DNA of 41,352 nt from assembly GCA_021790075.1 (NCBI GenBank), contig JAJYIN010000002.1:1-41352 (forward strand), written 5' to 3'. Both the position numbers and the translations under genes were made by a program. The DNA comes from Actinomycetes bacterium. Its GTDB lineage: Bacteria; Actinomycetota; Thermoleophilia; BMS3ABIN01. Below the pieces are notes generated by a model. That model was not told where the DNA came from, did not search any database, and worked only from the letters and a program-made list of their open reading frames with translations. Shown here piece by piece: positions 23,674 to 31,707 of the stretch (positions are counted from its first letter, which is position 1; each line of letters begins with the position of its first letter).

Positions 23674-24478
23674 GAAGCAGGCCCTGCGGCGGCTGGCTTC
23701 CCTGACGGGTGGTCTTTTCGCCACGCAGGCCGCCGCCGCCGCCCACTGCCGGCGCCACGGCCGGCCTTGCCTCGGTAAGTTGATCATGTCAACCGGCGTC
23801 GCTGCCGACACCCTCCTCCTTTACGCCGTTCTGGTTCCAAACTTCCCTCTGCTGGGCAAGGTTTACCACCATGGGAACCGGAATGGAAACAAAGTGGCGC
23901 TCACCTTTGACGACGGCCCCCGGCCGCCCTACACCGGTCAGGTGCTGGACGCGCTGGGCGCCGCCGGCGTGCGCGCCACGTTTTTTGTCCTGGGTGAGAA
24001 CGCGCGCCGGTATCCGGAAGCCGTGCGGCGGATCGAGGCTGAAGGCCACCGGGTGGCAAATCACGGCATGGACCATGATATTCTCATGTTTGCCAGCGGA
24101 GCAGCGGCCCTGTCGCAGGTCATGGGCGCCGAGGCGGCGCTTCGGCAGGCAGGCGTACGCGATCCGGCGCTGCTGTTCCGGGCCCCGCATGGATGGCTGA
24201 GCCTTCCCGCTCACCGGGCAATCACCCGCCGAGGGTACCGGGTGGTGGGTTGGACCAAGGGCGTCTGGGACACGGCCAACCCGGGGGCGGACAGGATCGT
24301 GTCCCGGACCAGCGAGGTGCTGGCGCCGGGGAGCATCCTGCTGCTTCACGACGGCTGGGGAGGCATCTCCGCCGAAGACCGCTCCCAGACAGCGGCGGCA
24401 CTCCCGGCTATCATTGGGGAGGCCCGTTCCCGGGGGCTTGAATTTATCACCGTTGAAGAGATGATGCGGGAGGCCTGA
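23666..24478 (+). CDS. Polysaccharide deacetylase (NodB domain, CE4)
   Basis: The 270-residue protein has an N-terminal region with a possible membrane-associated segment (residues 40-60) and then the NodB homology domain. Motif 1 is LTFDDGP (Asp82/Asp83 region), motif 2 is the metal-binding H133-x3-H137, motif 3 is FRAPHG, and the C-terminal LLLHD supplies the last histidine. All metal ligands are present, so it is probably active on an N-acetylated sugar, either peptidoglycan, polysaccharide or a glycolipid. It overlaps both neighbours (ATGACTAA with the glycosyltransferase and TGATG with the next gene), so the three products are made in step. Confidence 0.93.
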   Translation: MTKKQALRRLASLTGGLFATQAAAAAHCRRHGRPCLGKLIMSTGVAADTLLLYAVLVPNFPLLGKVYHHGNRNGNKVALTFDDGPRPPYTGQVLDALGAAGVRATFFVLGENARRYPEAVRRIEAEGHRVANHGMDHDILMFASGAAALSQVMGAEAALRQAGVRDPALLFRAPHGWLSLPAHRAITRRGYRVVGWTKGVWDTANPGADRIVSRTSEVLAPGSILLLHDGWGGISAEDRSQTAAALPAIIGEARSRGLEFITVEEMMREA

Positions 24479-25650
24479 TGCAGGGAACTGGCAGTGCTGG
24501 GAAAAAACGGCTGCGGCTTTTCCTGCGGTGGTTTTTCCGCATCGCGGTCCTCCTGCTGGTCTTTTATGTTCTCAGGTACCGGACCGAGTGGGATGAGTTC
24601 GGCGCTGCCTTTGCCGGTGTTTCCTGGTTCTTTGTCTTCCTGGCGATCCTGGCCAATCTCGCGTCGATCATGCTCAAGGCCGCCAGCTGGAAAGTGATCT
24701 TCGATTTCACTTTTGGATTCAGGGGCCGCTGGCGCGACCTCACCTCGGCGATCATGATCGGCTTTCTGGTGAACGCGCTGGTGCCGGCCCGCATCGGCGA
24801 GCTGGCGCGGGCTTACGTTATCACCAGGCGGCAGGCCATCCGCGGCCATTTCCTCTCGCGGTCGACGGCTTTTGGCACCGTCGTGCTCGAGCGGGTTTTT
24901 GACGGCGTGGCAATGGCTCTGCTCGTCCTGTTCGGCATCACCCGGCTGAACCTGCCCGCCTGGGCTGACCGGGGAGCCATCGCCATACTGATCATCGCCG
25001 CCGCCTTCGGCGCCGCCGTCATCTTCCTGGAGGCAAAAAGGGAGAAGCTGAGGAAGGGAGCCGAGGCGGCCAAGGCGGCCACCCAGGAAAACCATCCCTG
25101 GTGGCGCAAGCAGCTCACCCGGCTGCACGGGGTCGTGGCCCGGTTCAGCGAGGGGCAGCAGGTCCTGAGGAATCCGTTGAGGATCGTGGTCGTCTTTTGC
25201 ACGACCTCGCTCTCGTGGACTTCGCAGCTGGTCGCCGTCTACCTGTCGGTCAGGGCCTTCCATCTGGTCAATCCCAGCGGGAACAGCATCGGCATGTCCG
25301 GAGCGCTCCTGCTGCTCATCCTGATCAACATCGCCGGCGCCTTGCCGGCCACCCCCGGCAATGTCGGCATCTTTCAGCTGGCGACCGTGATTCCGCTGAG
25401 TGTCACCTTCGGGATACCGGAATCCACCGCTCTCGCCTTTTCCATCGGCCTGCAGGCAATCGAGGGGTCGATCGGGCTGGGCCTGGGCAGCCTCTTCCTG
25501 CTCCGGGAGGGCCTTAGCTTCAAGGAAGTCCGGAGCGAAAGCCTGCGGGATAGGGAAGAGATCGAGGAAAAAGGGGAGGAGATACAGGAGGAGATCGAGG
25601 AAGAGATAGCAGGGGAGATAAAGGAAGAGGCTGGGAAACGGGAGAAATAA
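24478..25650 (+). CDS. UPF0104/lysylphosphatidylglycerol-synthase-TM-like membrane protein
   Basis: The 390-residue protein has about eight hydrophobic helices of the LPG_synthase_TM (flippase-like) family. It includes the signature loops FLVNALVPARIGELARAYV and NIAGALPATPGNVGIFQLAT, in which the PxRxGE and PxxPGxxG elements are conserved. There is no C-terminal aminoacyltransferase domain, so it is probably a flippase-like membrane protein rather than a lysyl transferase. The last 45 residues form an extremely charged Glu/Lys/Arg-rich helix. Coupled start (TGATG) with the deacetylase suggests handling of the same glycolipid. Confidence 0.88.
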   Translation: MQGTGSAGKKRLRLFLRWFFRIAVLLLVFYVLRYRTEWDEFGAAFAGVSWFFVFLAILANLASIMLKAASWKVIFDFTFGFRGRWRDLTSAIMIGFLVNALVPARIGELARAYVITRRQAIRGHFLSRSTAFGTVVLERVFDGVAMALLVLFGITRLNLPAWADRGAIAILIIAAAFGAAVIFLEAKREKLRKGAEAAKAATQENHPWWRKQLTRLHGVVARFSEGQQVLRNPLRIVVVFCTTSLSWTSQLVAVYLSVRAFHLVNPSGNSIGMSGALLLLILINIAGALPATPGNVGIFQLATVIPLSVTFGIPESTALAFSIGLQAIEGSIGLGLGSLFLLREGLSFKEVRSESLRDREEIEEKGEEIQEEIEEEIAGEIKEEAGKREK

Positions 25651-25683
25651 GGAAGCCGGGGCTCGAAATCCGTCCTGTCCTGT

Positions 25684-25712
25684 TTGATTTAGGATAGCTA
25701 TTCGCTTACTAT
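25684..25712 (+). promoter_or_regulatory. Candidate promoter of the dehydratase-activase-like operon
   Basis: TTGATT (25684-25689) and TACTAT (25707-25712) are separated by 17 bases in an AT-rich stretch that stands out from its GC-rich surroundings. Each box matches 4 of 6 consensus positions. It lies about 130 bases before the ATG at 25846. Confidence 0.4.
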
Positions 25713-25845
25713 CACTTAATCTTTTGCATCGAAATTGTTTAGGCGCACCTGAAATGGGAATTTTCTTTGCACGAGCATCCGGGCCGGGCGCCCGCTGGTG
25801 CGGGCGGCGCCTGCGTCCTTCGACCATCGAGAATGCCATCTGCTT

Positions 25846-26838
25846 ATGCGTGTAGGAATACCCAGATCACTGCTGTACTACAAATACCTGCCCTTCTGGA
25901 AGACTTTCCTGGCCGGTTGTGGCGCCGACGTGGAAACCTCCCCCCTGACGAACAAGAAGATCCTTTCCTGGGGGGTCGAGGTGGCGGAAAACGAGCTGTG
26001 CGTGCCGGTGAAGGCCTTTTACGGGCATTGCATGGCGCTCCGCGACCGCGTGGACGCTCTGTTCGTGCCCCGGGTCGTCAGCGTCGAAGAGCGCGCCTAT
26101 ACCTGCCCCAAGTTCCTGGGCCTGCCTGACATGATCGCCGCAGTGGCAAACCAGCTGGAGCTGCCACCGCTGCTCACGCCCAAACTGAGCCAGAGGGAAA
26201 AGCCCAGCGAATTCAAGTGGGCGCTGATCAATTTTGCCCAGGACGAGTTCGGCCTCAGCAAGCTTGACGCTGTGGCGGCGCTGGACGCCGCCCGCCGGGC
26301 CCAGAAACGCTACCAGGAAAGCCTGGTGGCCGGGCACAAACCTCTGGATCTGCTCCCCGCCAGCCGCCTCAACCGCACCCGCTGGCGGCCCGAACGGACG
26401 GAAGGAGCCAAGCGCATCGGCCTCCTGGGGCACCCGTACAATATCTACGATGGTTACATCACCCAGAACCTGATCGCCCGCCTGGAGGAGACGGGCGCCG
26501 AGCTGGTGGTGCCCGAGATGACAGACCACCACGTTTTGATGAACGCCGCAACCGACGTTCCCAAGCAGCTCTACTGGACTTATGAAAAGGAGATCATGGG
26601 AGCCATCAACCACTGGACCGAAAACAGGCTGGTTGACGGAGTGGTATACGTGCTGGCTTTCGCCTGCGGCCCCGACTCGCTCGTCCAGGTGCTGATCGAA
26701 CACCGGGCCCGCCAGTACAAGGTGCCGCTGATGGCGCTGACCATCGATGAGCACAGCGGCGAGGCCGGCCTCGTCACCAGAATCGAGGCGTTCACCGACA
26801 TGTTGATGCGCAGGAAGAAGCCGGCGGCTGTAGCGTGA
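25846..26838 (+). CDS. 2-hydroxyacyl-CoA dehydratase/DUF2229-type protein, COG3580-like
   Basis: The 330-residue protein begins MRVGIPRSLLYYKYLPFWKTFL, the typical DUF2229 start. It contains ENELCVPVKAFYGH and RAYTCPKFLGLPDM, conserved cysteines that could bind an iron-sulfur cluster, and ends with FACGPDSLVQ...TIDEHSGEAGLVTRIEAF. This last segment is closely matched in the next gene product, so the two are paralogous subunits. The family is related to the HgdB/BcrB electron acceptors of ATP-driven dehydratases and reductases but its substrate is unknown. The ATG at 25846 is preferred over a GTG at 25798, because only the sequence from there matches the family. The end overlaps the next gene as GTGA. 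Confidence 0.86.
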   Translation: MRVGIPRSLLYYKYLPFWKTFLAGCGADVETSPLTNKKILSWGVEVAENELCVPVKAFYGHCMALRDRVDALFVPRVVSVEERAYTCPKFLGLPDMIAAVANQLELPPLLTPKLSQREKPSEFKWALINFAQDEFGLSKLDAVAALDAARRAQKRYQESLVAGHKPLDLLPASRLNRTRWRPERTEGAKRIGLLGHPYNIYDGYITQNLIARLEETGAELVVPEMTDHHVLMNAATDVPKQLYWTYEKEIMGAINHWTENRLVDGVVYVLAFACGPDSLVQVLIEHRARQYKVPLMALTIDEHSGEAGLVTRIEAFTDMLMRRKKPAAVA

Positions 26839-28055
26839 ACGCCCTGGCCAGGATACCCGGCAGGCGCCGCGCCGGCGCCGGCGGCGACATCAAGGTGAGC
26901 GCTCCCCACATGGGCAACATGCACCTGTTGCTGGAAGACTTGTTCGGGCGGCTGGGCTGTGAGTACGTGAAGCCGCCCCCCTCATCGATAAAAACCCTGC
27001 AGATAGGCGCAAAACATAGCCCTGAATTCGCCTGTCTGCCGTTGAAGATCAACATCGGCAACTTCATCCAGGCGCTGGACCGGGGAGCAAATACGCTGAC
27101 CATGGCCGGCGGCCACGGCCCCTGCCGCTTTGGTTATTACGGCATCGTCGAGGAGCGCATCCTGCGGGATCTGGGCTACCAGTTCGATTTCCTCATGCTG
27201 GAACCGTTCAGCGACGGCGCCCGCGCTTTTTACCGCACATTCGCCGCGCTGTCCCCGGGGCTGAGCATCCGGAAGCTGTGGAAGATCCTCAAGATGTCTT
27301 TCTCCAAAGGGCGTTCCTTTGACCACCTGCGGAAACGGGCACTGCAGGTGCGGGCCTACGAGGTCAACCGGGGCGACACCACCAAAGCGCTGAAGGCGGC
27401 GGAAGAACTGCTGGCCGGGGCCGTGTCCCCCGAGGAGATCGAGGCGGCTTCAGCCGAGGCCATGGGCATGCTCGACGGCGTCCGCCAGGACCGGGAGCGG
27501 GACGTGCTCAAGGTGGGCATCGTCGGCGAGTTCTACCTCCTGCTGGAGCCGTTCAGCAATTACGACCTGGAAGAGATACTGGGGCACGAAGGCGTCTATC
27601 TGGAGCGCACAGTCTGGGTGACTGACTGGATCGCCCCCCGGCGGGACAACAAGATTTACGGTTTCCCCAAGAAGCTGATCGAGGAAAAGGCGGCCCCGTT
27701 CCTGAACCACAACGTGGGCGGTGAAGGCCGCGAGACAGTGGGCAGCACCGTGCTCTTCGCCGAACGCGGTTTTGATGGCGTCATCCAGCTGCTGCCCTTC
27801 GGCTGCATGCCGGAGAACATCGCCACCAGCATCATTCCCCGGGTCCAGCAGCAGCATGACATCCCGGTGCTGACGCTGGCCTTTGACGAGCAGACCGGCC
27901 GCGCCGGCCTGGTCACCCGCCTGGAAGCCTTCCTCGACCTGTTGATGGCGCGCCGCGGCAGCAGGCTGGTTTCGGCTACGGGAAGCCGGGAAAAAATCAC
28001 TCAGGCTGTGACCCCCGAGTGTGCTGCCTGTGCAGCAAGAGGCGGCTGTAAATGA
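26835..28055 (+). CDS. 2-hydroxyacyl-CoA dehydratase/DUF2229-type protein, COG3581-like
   Basis: The 406-residue second subunit has the conserved cysteine segments PEFACLPLK, GGHGPCRFGYYG and LLPFGCMPEN, and the shared DEQTGRAGLVTRLEAF block. The middle region is helical and unique to this subunit. The extreme C-terminus reads PECAACAARGGC, an extra CxxCx5C motif suited to Zn or Fe-S binding. It starts with GTG at 26835 overlapping the previous stop and is followed after 51 bases by the activase gene. By family it should be part of a complex reduced by the activase; substrate unknown. A CoA-ester reductase/dehydratase or a small-molecule reductase of the double-cubane type are both possible. 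Confidence 0.85.
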   Translation: MNALARIPGRRRAGAGGDIKVSAPHMGNMHLLLEDLFGRLGCEYVKPPPSSIKTLQIGAKHSPEFACLPLKINIGNFIQALDRGANTLTMAGGHGPCRFGYYGIVEERILRDLGYQFDFLMLEPFSDGARAFYRTFAALSPGLSIRKLWKILKMSFSKGRSFDHLRKRALQVRAYEVNRGDTTKALKAAEELLAGAVSPEEIEAASAEAMGMLDGVRQDRERDVLKVGIVGEFYLLLEPFSNYDLEEILGHEGVYLERTVWVTDWIAPRRDNKIYGFPKKLIEEKAAPFLNHNVGGEGRETVGSTVLFAERGFDGVIQLLPFGCMPENIATSIIPRVQQQHDIPVLTLAFDEQTGRAGLVTRLEAFLDLLMARRGSRLVSATGSREKITQAVTPECAACAARGGCK

Positions 28056-28106
28056 CGGGCGCCCTCAAGTATACGCCAGGGCGTGTCTCTGCCAATGGAG
28101 GGAAAA

Positions 28107-29123
28107 ATGACTGAAGCGACAACCAGCTATCTCGGCATCGATGTCGGGTCTGTGAGCACAAATCTGGTGATCCTGGACGAGCACGCCGCCGTGGTGGCCG
28201 CCATTTACCGCCGCACCCAGGGCCAGCCCATCAGGGCGGTCCAGGAGGGCATGAAGGAACTGCTGGAGCTGATCGCCGGCCGGAAGATAGAGATCCAGGG
28301 TGTGGGGGCGACCGGCAGCGCCCGGCACCTGACCGGCGTCATCGTGGGCGCCGACGTGGTCAAGAACGAGATCACCGCGCACGCGGTGGCCGCCTCACAG
28401 GTGGTACCCGATGTCAATACCGTCCTTGAGATCGGCGGCCAGGATTCCAAGCTGATCATCCTGCGCGACGGCGTCGTCACCGACTTCGCCATGAACTCTG
28501 TCTGCGCCGCCGGCACCGGCTCCTTCCTTGACCACCAGTCGGCGCGGCTGGGCATCCCCATCGAAGAGTTCGGCAGCTATGCCGTCAAGTCGGAAAGCCC
28601 GGCCCACATCGCCGGCCGCTGCTCCGTGTTCGCCGAATCGGACATGATCCACAAGCAGCAGGTAGGCGTGGCCACCCCCGATATCATCTATGGCCTCTGC
28701 CACGCCCTGGTGCGCAACTACCTGAACAATCTTGGCAAGGGCAAGGAGCTGCTGGAACCGATGGTGTTCCAGGGAGGCGTGGCCGCCAACGCAGGCATGA
28801 AACGCTCTTTTGAGGACGCCCTGGGAGTCGAGGTCGTGGTGCCCACCTACCATCACGTCATGGGAGCTATCGGCAGCGCCATCCTGGCCATGGAGCTGGA
28901 ACTGGAGCCGGGAGAAACCGCCTTCAAAGGATTCTCGATGAGCGACCTCGTTTACGAGACGTCCACGTTTGTATGTGACGGCTGCTCGAATACCTGCGAG
29001 GTCGTGCGCATCAAGGTGGAAGGCAAGACGCTCGCCCGCTGGGGCGGCCGCTGCGGCAAATGGGAGATGCAAGACGTTGCCGGCCGGGGAGGCCGAAGGG
29101 CGCCGGCAGCGAGCCGCGGCTGA
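28107..29123 (+). CDS. ATP-dependent activase/reductase (HgdC/BadFG family, COG1924)
   Basis: The 338-residue ASKHA-fold ATPase has the phosphate motifs GIDVGSVSTNL and EIGGQDSKLI and the glycine-rich GGVAANAGM. Cys133 (NSVCAAGTG) and Cys172 (AGRCSVFAESD) correspond to those that bridge a [4Fe-4S] cluster between two subunits in HgdC. It couples ATP hydrolysis to low-potential electron transfer to a partner protein, here presumably the two products encoded upstream. The C-terminal 40 residues add a cysteine set (CDGCSNTC and GGRCGKWE) absent from short HgdC proteins and typical of activases linked to DUF2229 partners. The ATG at 28107 has GGAGGG six bases upstream. Confidence 0.92.
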   Translation: MTEATTSYLGIDVGSVSTNLVILDEHAAVVAAIYRRTQGQPIRAVQEGMKELLELIAGRKIEIQGVGATGSARHLTGVIVGADVVKNEITAHAVAASQVVPDVNTVLEIGGQDSKLIILRDGVVTDFAMNSVCAAGTGSFLDHQSARLGIPIEEFGSYAVKSESPAHIAGRCSVFAESDMIHKQQVGVATPDIIYGLCHALVRNYLNNLGKGKELLEPMVFQGGVAANAGMKRSFEDALGVEVVVPTYHHVMGAIGSAILAMELELEPGETAFKGFSMSDLVYETSTFVCDGCSNTCEVVRIKVEGKTLARWGGRCGKWEMQDVAGRGGRRAPAASRG

Positions 29124-29181
29124 AGGTCAATCAAGGAGGATGGTGCTTGAGGGCAGGGCGGGGGGTCCCGTAGCTGGCGGC

Positions 29182-29688
29182 TCAGGCATTCCGCTGCCAG
29201 GCGCCGAAGGCAGCGGCGGCCATCCACACGAAGCCCCAGATCCCGTAGGCGCTCAGGGCGAATCTGAAGGCGAAAGCGGTCAGCGTGAAGCCGGTCACAT
29301 ACGCCCAGATGCCGAAAAAGACCCCCAGCACCGCACACGCTGCGGCCCACGCGGCCAGGCGGGTGCCGTGGTAACGGCCGCTGGCGCGGGAAACCGCCTC
29401 GCCGACGCCGGCCCCCAGCGCGAAGGCGATGATGATGGCGAAAAAGCTGATCATCGAGATCACCAGCGCAAACAGGTAACCGCCGAAAACGGCGGCGACG
29501 ATGCCGATGACCCCCGTCAGCAGCAGCCGGTCCGGTTTCAGCCTTGCCAGCGCCGATTTGGGCATGCGGGCGCAGCTGGGGCACTTGGCGCCGACAGCTG
29601 TGTAAACCATGCAGTCCGGACAGATAGGATCGCCGCAAGCGCTGCAGGTTACCCGGGTTTCTACGGAAGGATGATTGACGCAATACAT
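29182..29688 (-). CDS. B-box-type zinc-finger membrane protein
   Basis: The 168-residue product starts with a B-box-like zinc-binding region (CVNHP, CSACGDPICPDC, CPSCAR) of about 42 residues, then has four hydrophobic helices. Bacterial proteins with an N-terminal B-box and membrane helices often precede a rhomboid protease domain, but no catalytic Ser/His pair is visible here. Function is unknown. It runs convergent to the activase operon (gap of 58 bases) and follows trx on the same strand. Confidence 0.8.
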   Translation of the reverse strand: MYCVNHPSVETRVTCSACGDPICPDCMVYTAVGAKCPSCARMPKSALARLKPDRLLLTGVIGIVAAVFGGYLFALVISMISFFAIIIAFALGAGVGEAVSRASGRYHGTRLAAWAAACAVLGVFFGIWAYVTGFTLTAFAFRFALSAYGIWGFVWMAAAAFGAWQRNA

Positions 29689-29714
29689 ACTTTTTTTAGT
29701 TTAACAAATAGCGA

Positions 29715-29739
29715 GGGCGGGCCCTAACCGGACCCGCCC
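29715..29739 (-). terminator. Probable hairpin terminator downstream of trxA
   Basis: GGGCGGG (29715-29721) pairs with CCCGCCC (29733-29739) across a short loop in the gap between trxA and the B-box gene. It is only moderately T-rich on the - strand, so termination may be partial. Confidence 0.5.
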
Positions 29740-29764
29740 AAACTGATCGCCATCCTACCTAAGA

Positions 29765-30100
29765 TTAAGTATCTTCGCCAAGCTGGAGTTCCCTTACCAG
29801 CGATTCCTTCGGCAGTGCCCCCACTACCTGTTTTGCCACTTGCCCGTCCTTGAACAGGATCACCGTGGGAATGCTCATGATGTCATAACGCGCAGCGGTC
29901 TCACGGTTGGCGTCCACGTTCAGTTTCGCAACCTTCACGCGCCCCGCATACTCTTGCGCGAGTTCCTCCAGCACTGGAGCCACCATCCGGCACGGCGCAC
30001 ACCACTCGGCCCAAAAATCCACCAGAACGGGCATTTCGGACTTGATCACCTCGTCCTCGAAGTTCGAGTCAGACACCTCAAGCAGAATGTTTGCCGACAT
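29765..30100 (-). CDS. trxA: Thioredoxin
   Basis: The 111-residue protein has the classical thioredoxin fold with the active site W33-C34-A-P-C37 and the later cis-proline segment SIPTVILF. It is a cytoplasmic disulfide reductant. The ATG at 30100 is preceded by an excellent AGGAGGT. It lies downstream of enolase with a 187-base gap of strong secondary structure, so it may have its own promoter or a processed leader. Confidence 0.97.
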   Translation of the reverse strand: MSANILLEVSDSNFEDEVIKSEMPVLVDFWAEWCAPCRMVAPVLEELAQEYAGRVKVAKLNVDANRETAARYDIMSIPTVILFKDGQVAKQVVGALPKESLVRELQLGEDT

Positions 30101-30177
30101 TCAACACCTCCTTTCCCGATATTGCCCGTCACGCCTTTCTGGGGGCAGGCGCAGACAGGCTGGCGCAAGGGTACCTG

Positions 30178-30261
30178 GGAACAGGAAGGTCCATCTTTTG
30201 TTCCACAACCTCAGCCTCCGGTTCCTCGGAGCTCCTGCCGCGGACCACGGACAGCGTCCGC
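30178..30261 (-). other. Three consecutive hairpins in the eno-trxA gap
   Basis: Small inverted repeats lie one after another in the gap between eno and trxA: GCGGAC/GTCCGC (30240-30261), CTCCG/CGGAG (30216-30231) and GGAACA/TGTTCC (30178-30204). No U run follows, so they are not a standard terminator. They could be a structured trxA leader or a small RNA; no known RNA class was recognised. Confidence 0.35.
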
Positions 30262-30287
30262 AGATTTCCGCTAAGCAGGCTGGCTGG

Positions 30288-31565
30288 CTAGGTCCTAGGA
30301 AAGACCGGCCCGCCGTGATAGCGGGCAACATCGCCCAGCTGCTCCTCAATGCGCAACAGTTGGTTGTATTTGCAAACCCGATCGGTCCGGGACGGAGCGC
30401 CTGTCTTGATCTGGCCGGCGTTGGTAGCTACGGCGATATCGGCGATGGTGGTGTCCTCCGTCTCGCCAGATCTGTGCGAGATCACTGCCGTGTACCCAGC
30501 CGCCAGGGCCATCGAGATGGCGTCCAGCGTCTCCGAAAGAGTGCCGATCTGGTTCACTTTAATGAGAATAGAGTTTGCCACTCCTGCCTCAATTCCTCTT
30601 TTTATCCGCCTGGTATTTGTGACAAAAATATCGTCGCCCACCAGCTGCACCCGGGAACCGAGTTTCTCAGTGATCAGCCGCCAGCCTTCCCAGTCCTCCT
30701 CGGCCATGCCGTCCTCGATGGAAACGATGGGGTAGTTGTCCACCAGTTCGGCATAGTAGTCAACCATCTCCTCCGGGGAAAGGGAAAGGTTCTCGCCGGC
30801 GAGCACGTATTTGCCGTCCTGGAAGAACTCGCTGGAAGCAGGGTCGAGGGCGATGGCGACATCGTCACCGGGCCGGTAGCCGGCCTTTTCCACGGCCTTG
30901 ATGATGTACTCCACCGCCTCCCGGTTATGAGCCAGGTTGGGGGCAAAACCGCCCTCATCCCCCACGGAAGTGCTGAGGCCGGCTTCCTTCAGTACCGCTT
31001 TGAGCGCGTGGAAGACCTCGGCGCCCATCCGCAGGGCCTCGGCGAAAGTGCCGGCGCCAACCGGCACGCACATGAATTCCTGGATGTCAACATTGTTGTC
31101 AGCATGGACGCCCCCGTTGAGGATGTTCATCATCGGCGCCGGCAGCAGGCAGGCGCCCACGCCGCCCAGATACTGGTAGAGCGGCAGGCCGGCGCTTTCG
31201 GCCGCCGCCCTGGCCACCGCCAGCGAACTCCCCAGGATGGCGTTGGCGCCCAGCTTGCCCTTGTTGTCCGTGCCGTCCAGGGCCACCATGATGGTGTCGA
31301 CTTCACGCTGGCCGGTGGCGTCCATGCCCACCAGTTCCTCGGCGATCGGCCCGTTGACGTTTTCCACCGCCGTGAGGACGCCCTTGCCGCCGTACGCATC
31401 CTCGCCGTCGCGCAGCTCCACTGCTTCAAAGGTGCCGGTAGAAGCGCCGGAGGGAACCGCGGCCCGGCCAAAGGAGCCGTCCGCCAGCTCCGCCTCTACC
31501 TCGACTGTGGGATTTCCCCTCGAATCGAGGATTTGCCGCCCGTGCAGATCAACGATGATGGACAT
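30288..31565 (-). CDS. eno: Enolase
   Basis: Enolase interconverts 2-phosphoglycerate and phosphoenolpyruvate in glycolysis. The 425-residue protein has the N-terminal GRQILDSRGNPTVEVE motif, the GASTG loop, the GDEGGFAP motif and the catalytic lysine region ILIKVNQIGTLSETL. The signature SHRSGETEDTTIADIAVATNAGQIKTGAPSRTDRVCKYNQLLRIEE follows. The family is highly conserved and length is normal. A GAGGAGGT ribosome site precedes the ATG. Its place beside mazG and mfd follows actinobacterial gene order. Confidence 0.99.
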   Translation of the reverse strand: MSIIVDLHGRQILDSRGNPTVEVEAELADGSFGRAAVPSGASTGTFEAVELRDGEDAYGGKGVLTAVENVNGPIAEELVGMDATGQREVDTIMVALDGTDNKGKLGANAILGSSLAVARAAAESAGLPLYQYLGGVGACLLPAPMMNILNGGVHADNNVDIQEFMCVPVGAGTFAEALRMGAEVFHALKAVLKEAGLSTSVGDEGGFAPNLAHNREAVEYIIKAVEKAGYRPGDDVAIALDPASSEFFQDGKYVLAGENLSLSPEEMVDYYAELVDNYPIVSIEDGMAEEDWEGWRLITEKLGSRVQLVGDDIFVTNTRRIKRGIEAGVANSILIKVNQIGTLSETLDAISMALAAGYTAVISHRSGETEDTTIADIAVATNAGQIKTGAPSRTDRVCKYNQLLRIEEQLGDVARYHGGPVFPRT

Positions 31566-31707
31566 GGGAACCTCCTCAGGCTCTGTTGGATGCTCTCAGG
31601 GATATGCCCTCAAGACGTGCCTTGATTCCAAGTTTCAGGCTACGTTGAAATATTCTGAACAGGCTGGCGAATTTGGAAACAATGGAAACGCGCGTCCCCG
31701 GTTCTCC

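Noticed and set aside
24478..25650. Lysylphosphatidylglycerol synthetase (MprF)
   Set aside because: Only the membrane flippase-like domain is present; the C-terminal aminoacyl transfer domain is missing.
29907..31625. 572-codon + strand frame opposite trxA and enolase
   Set aside because: It spans two conserved genes and the gap between them on the other strand; it is a GC-driven shadow.
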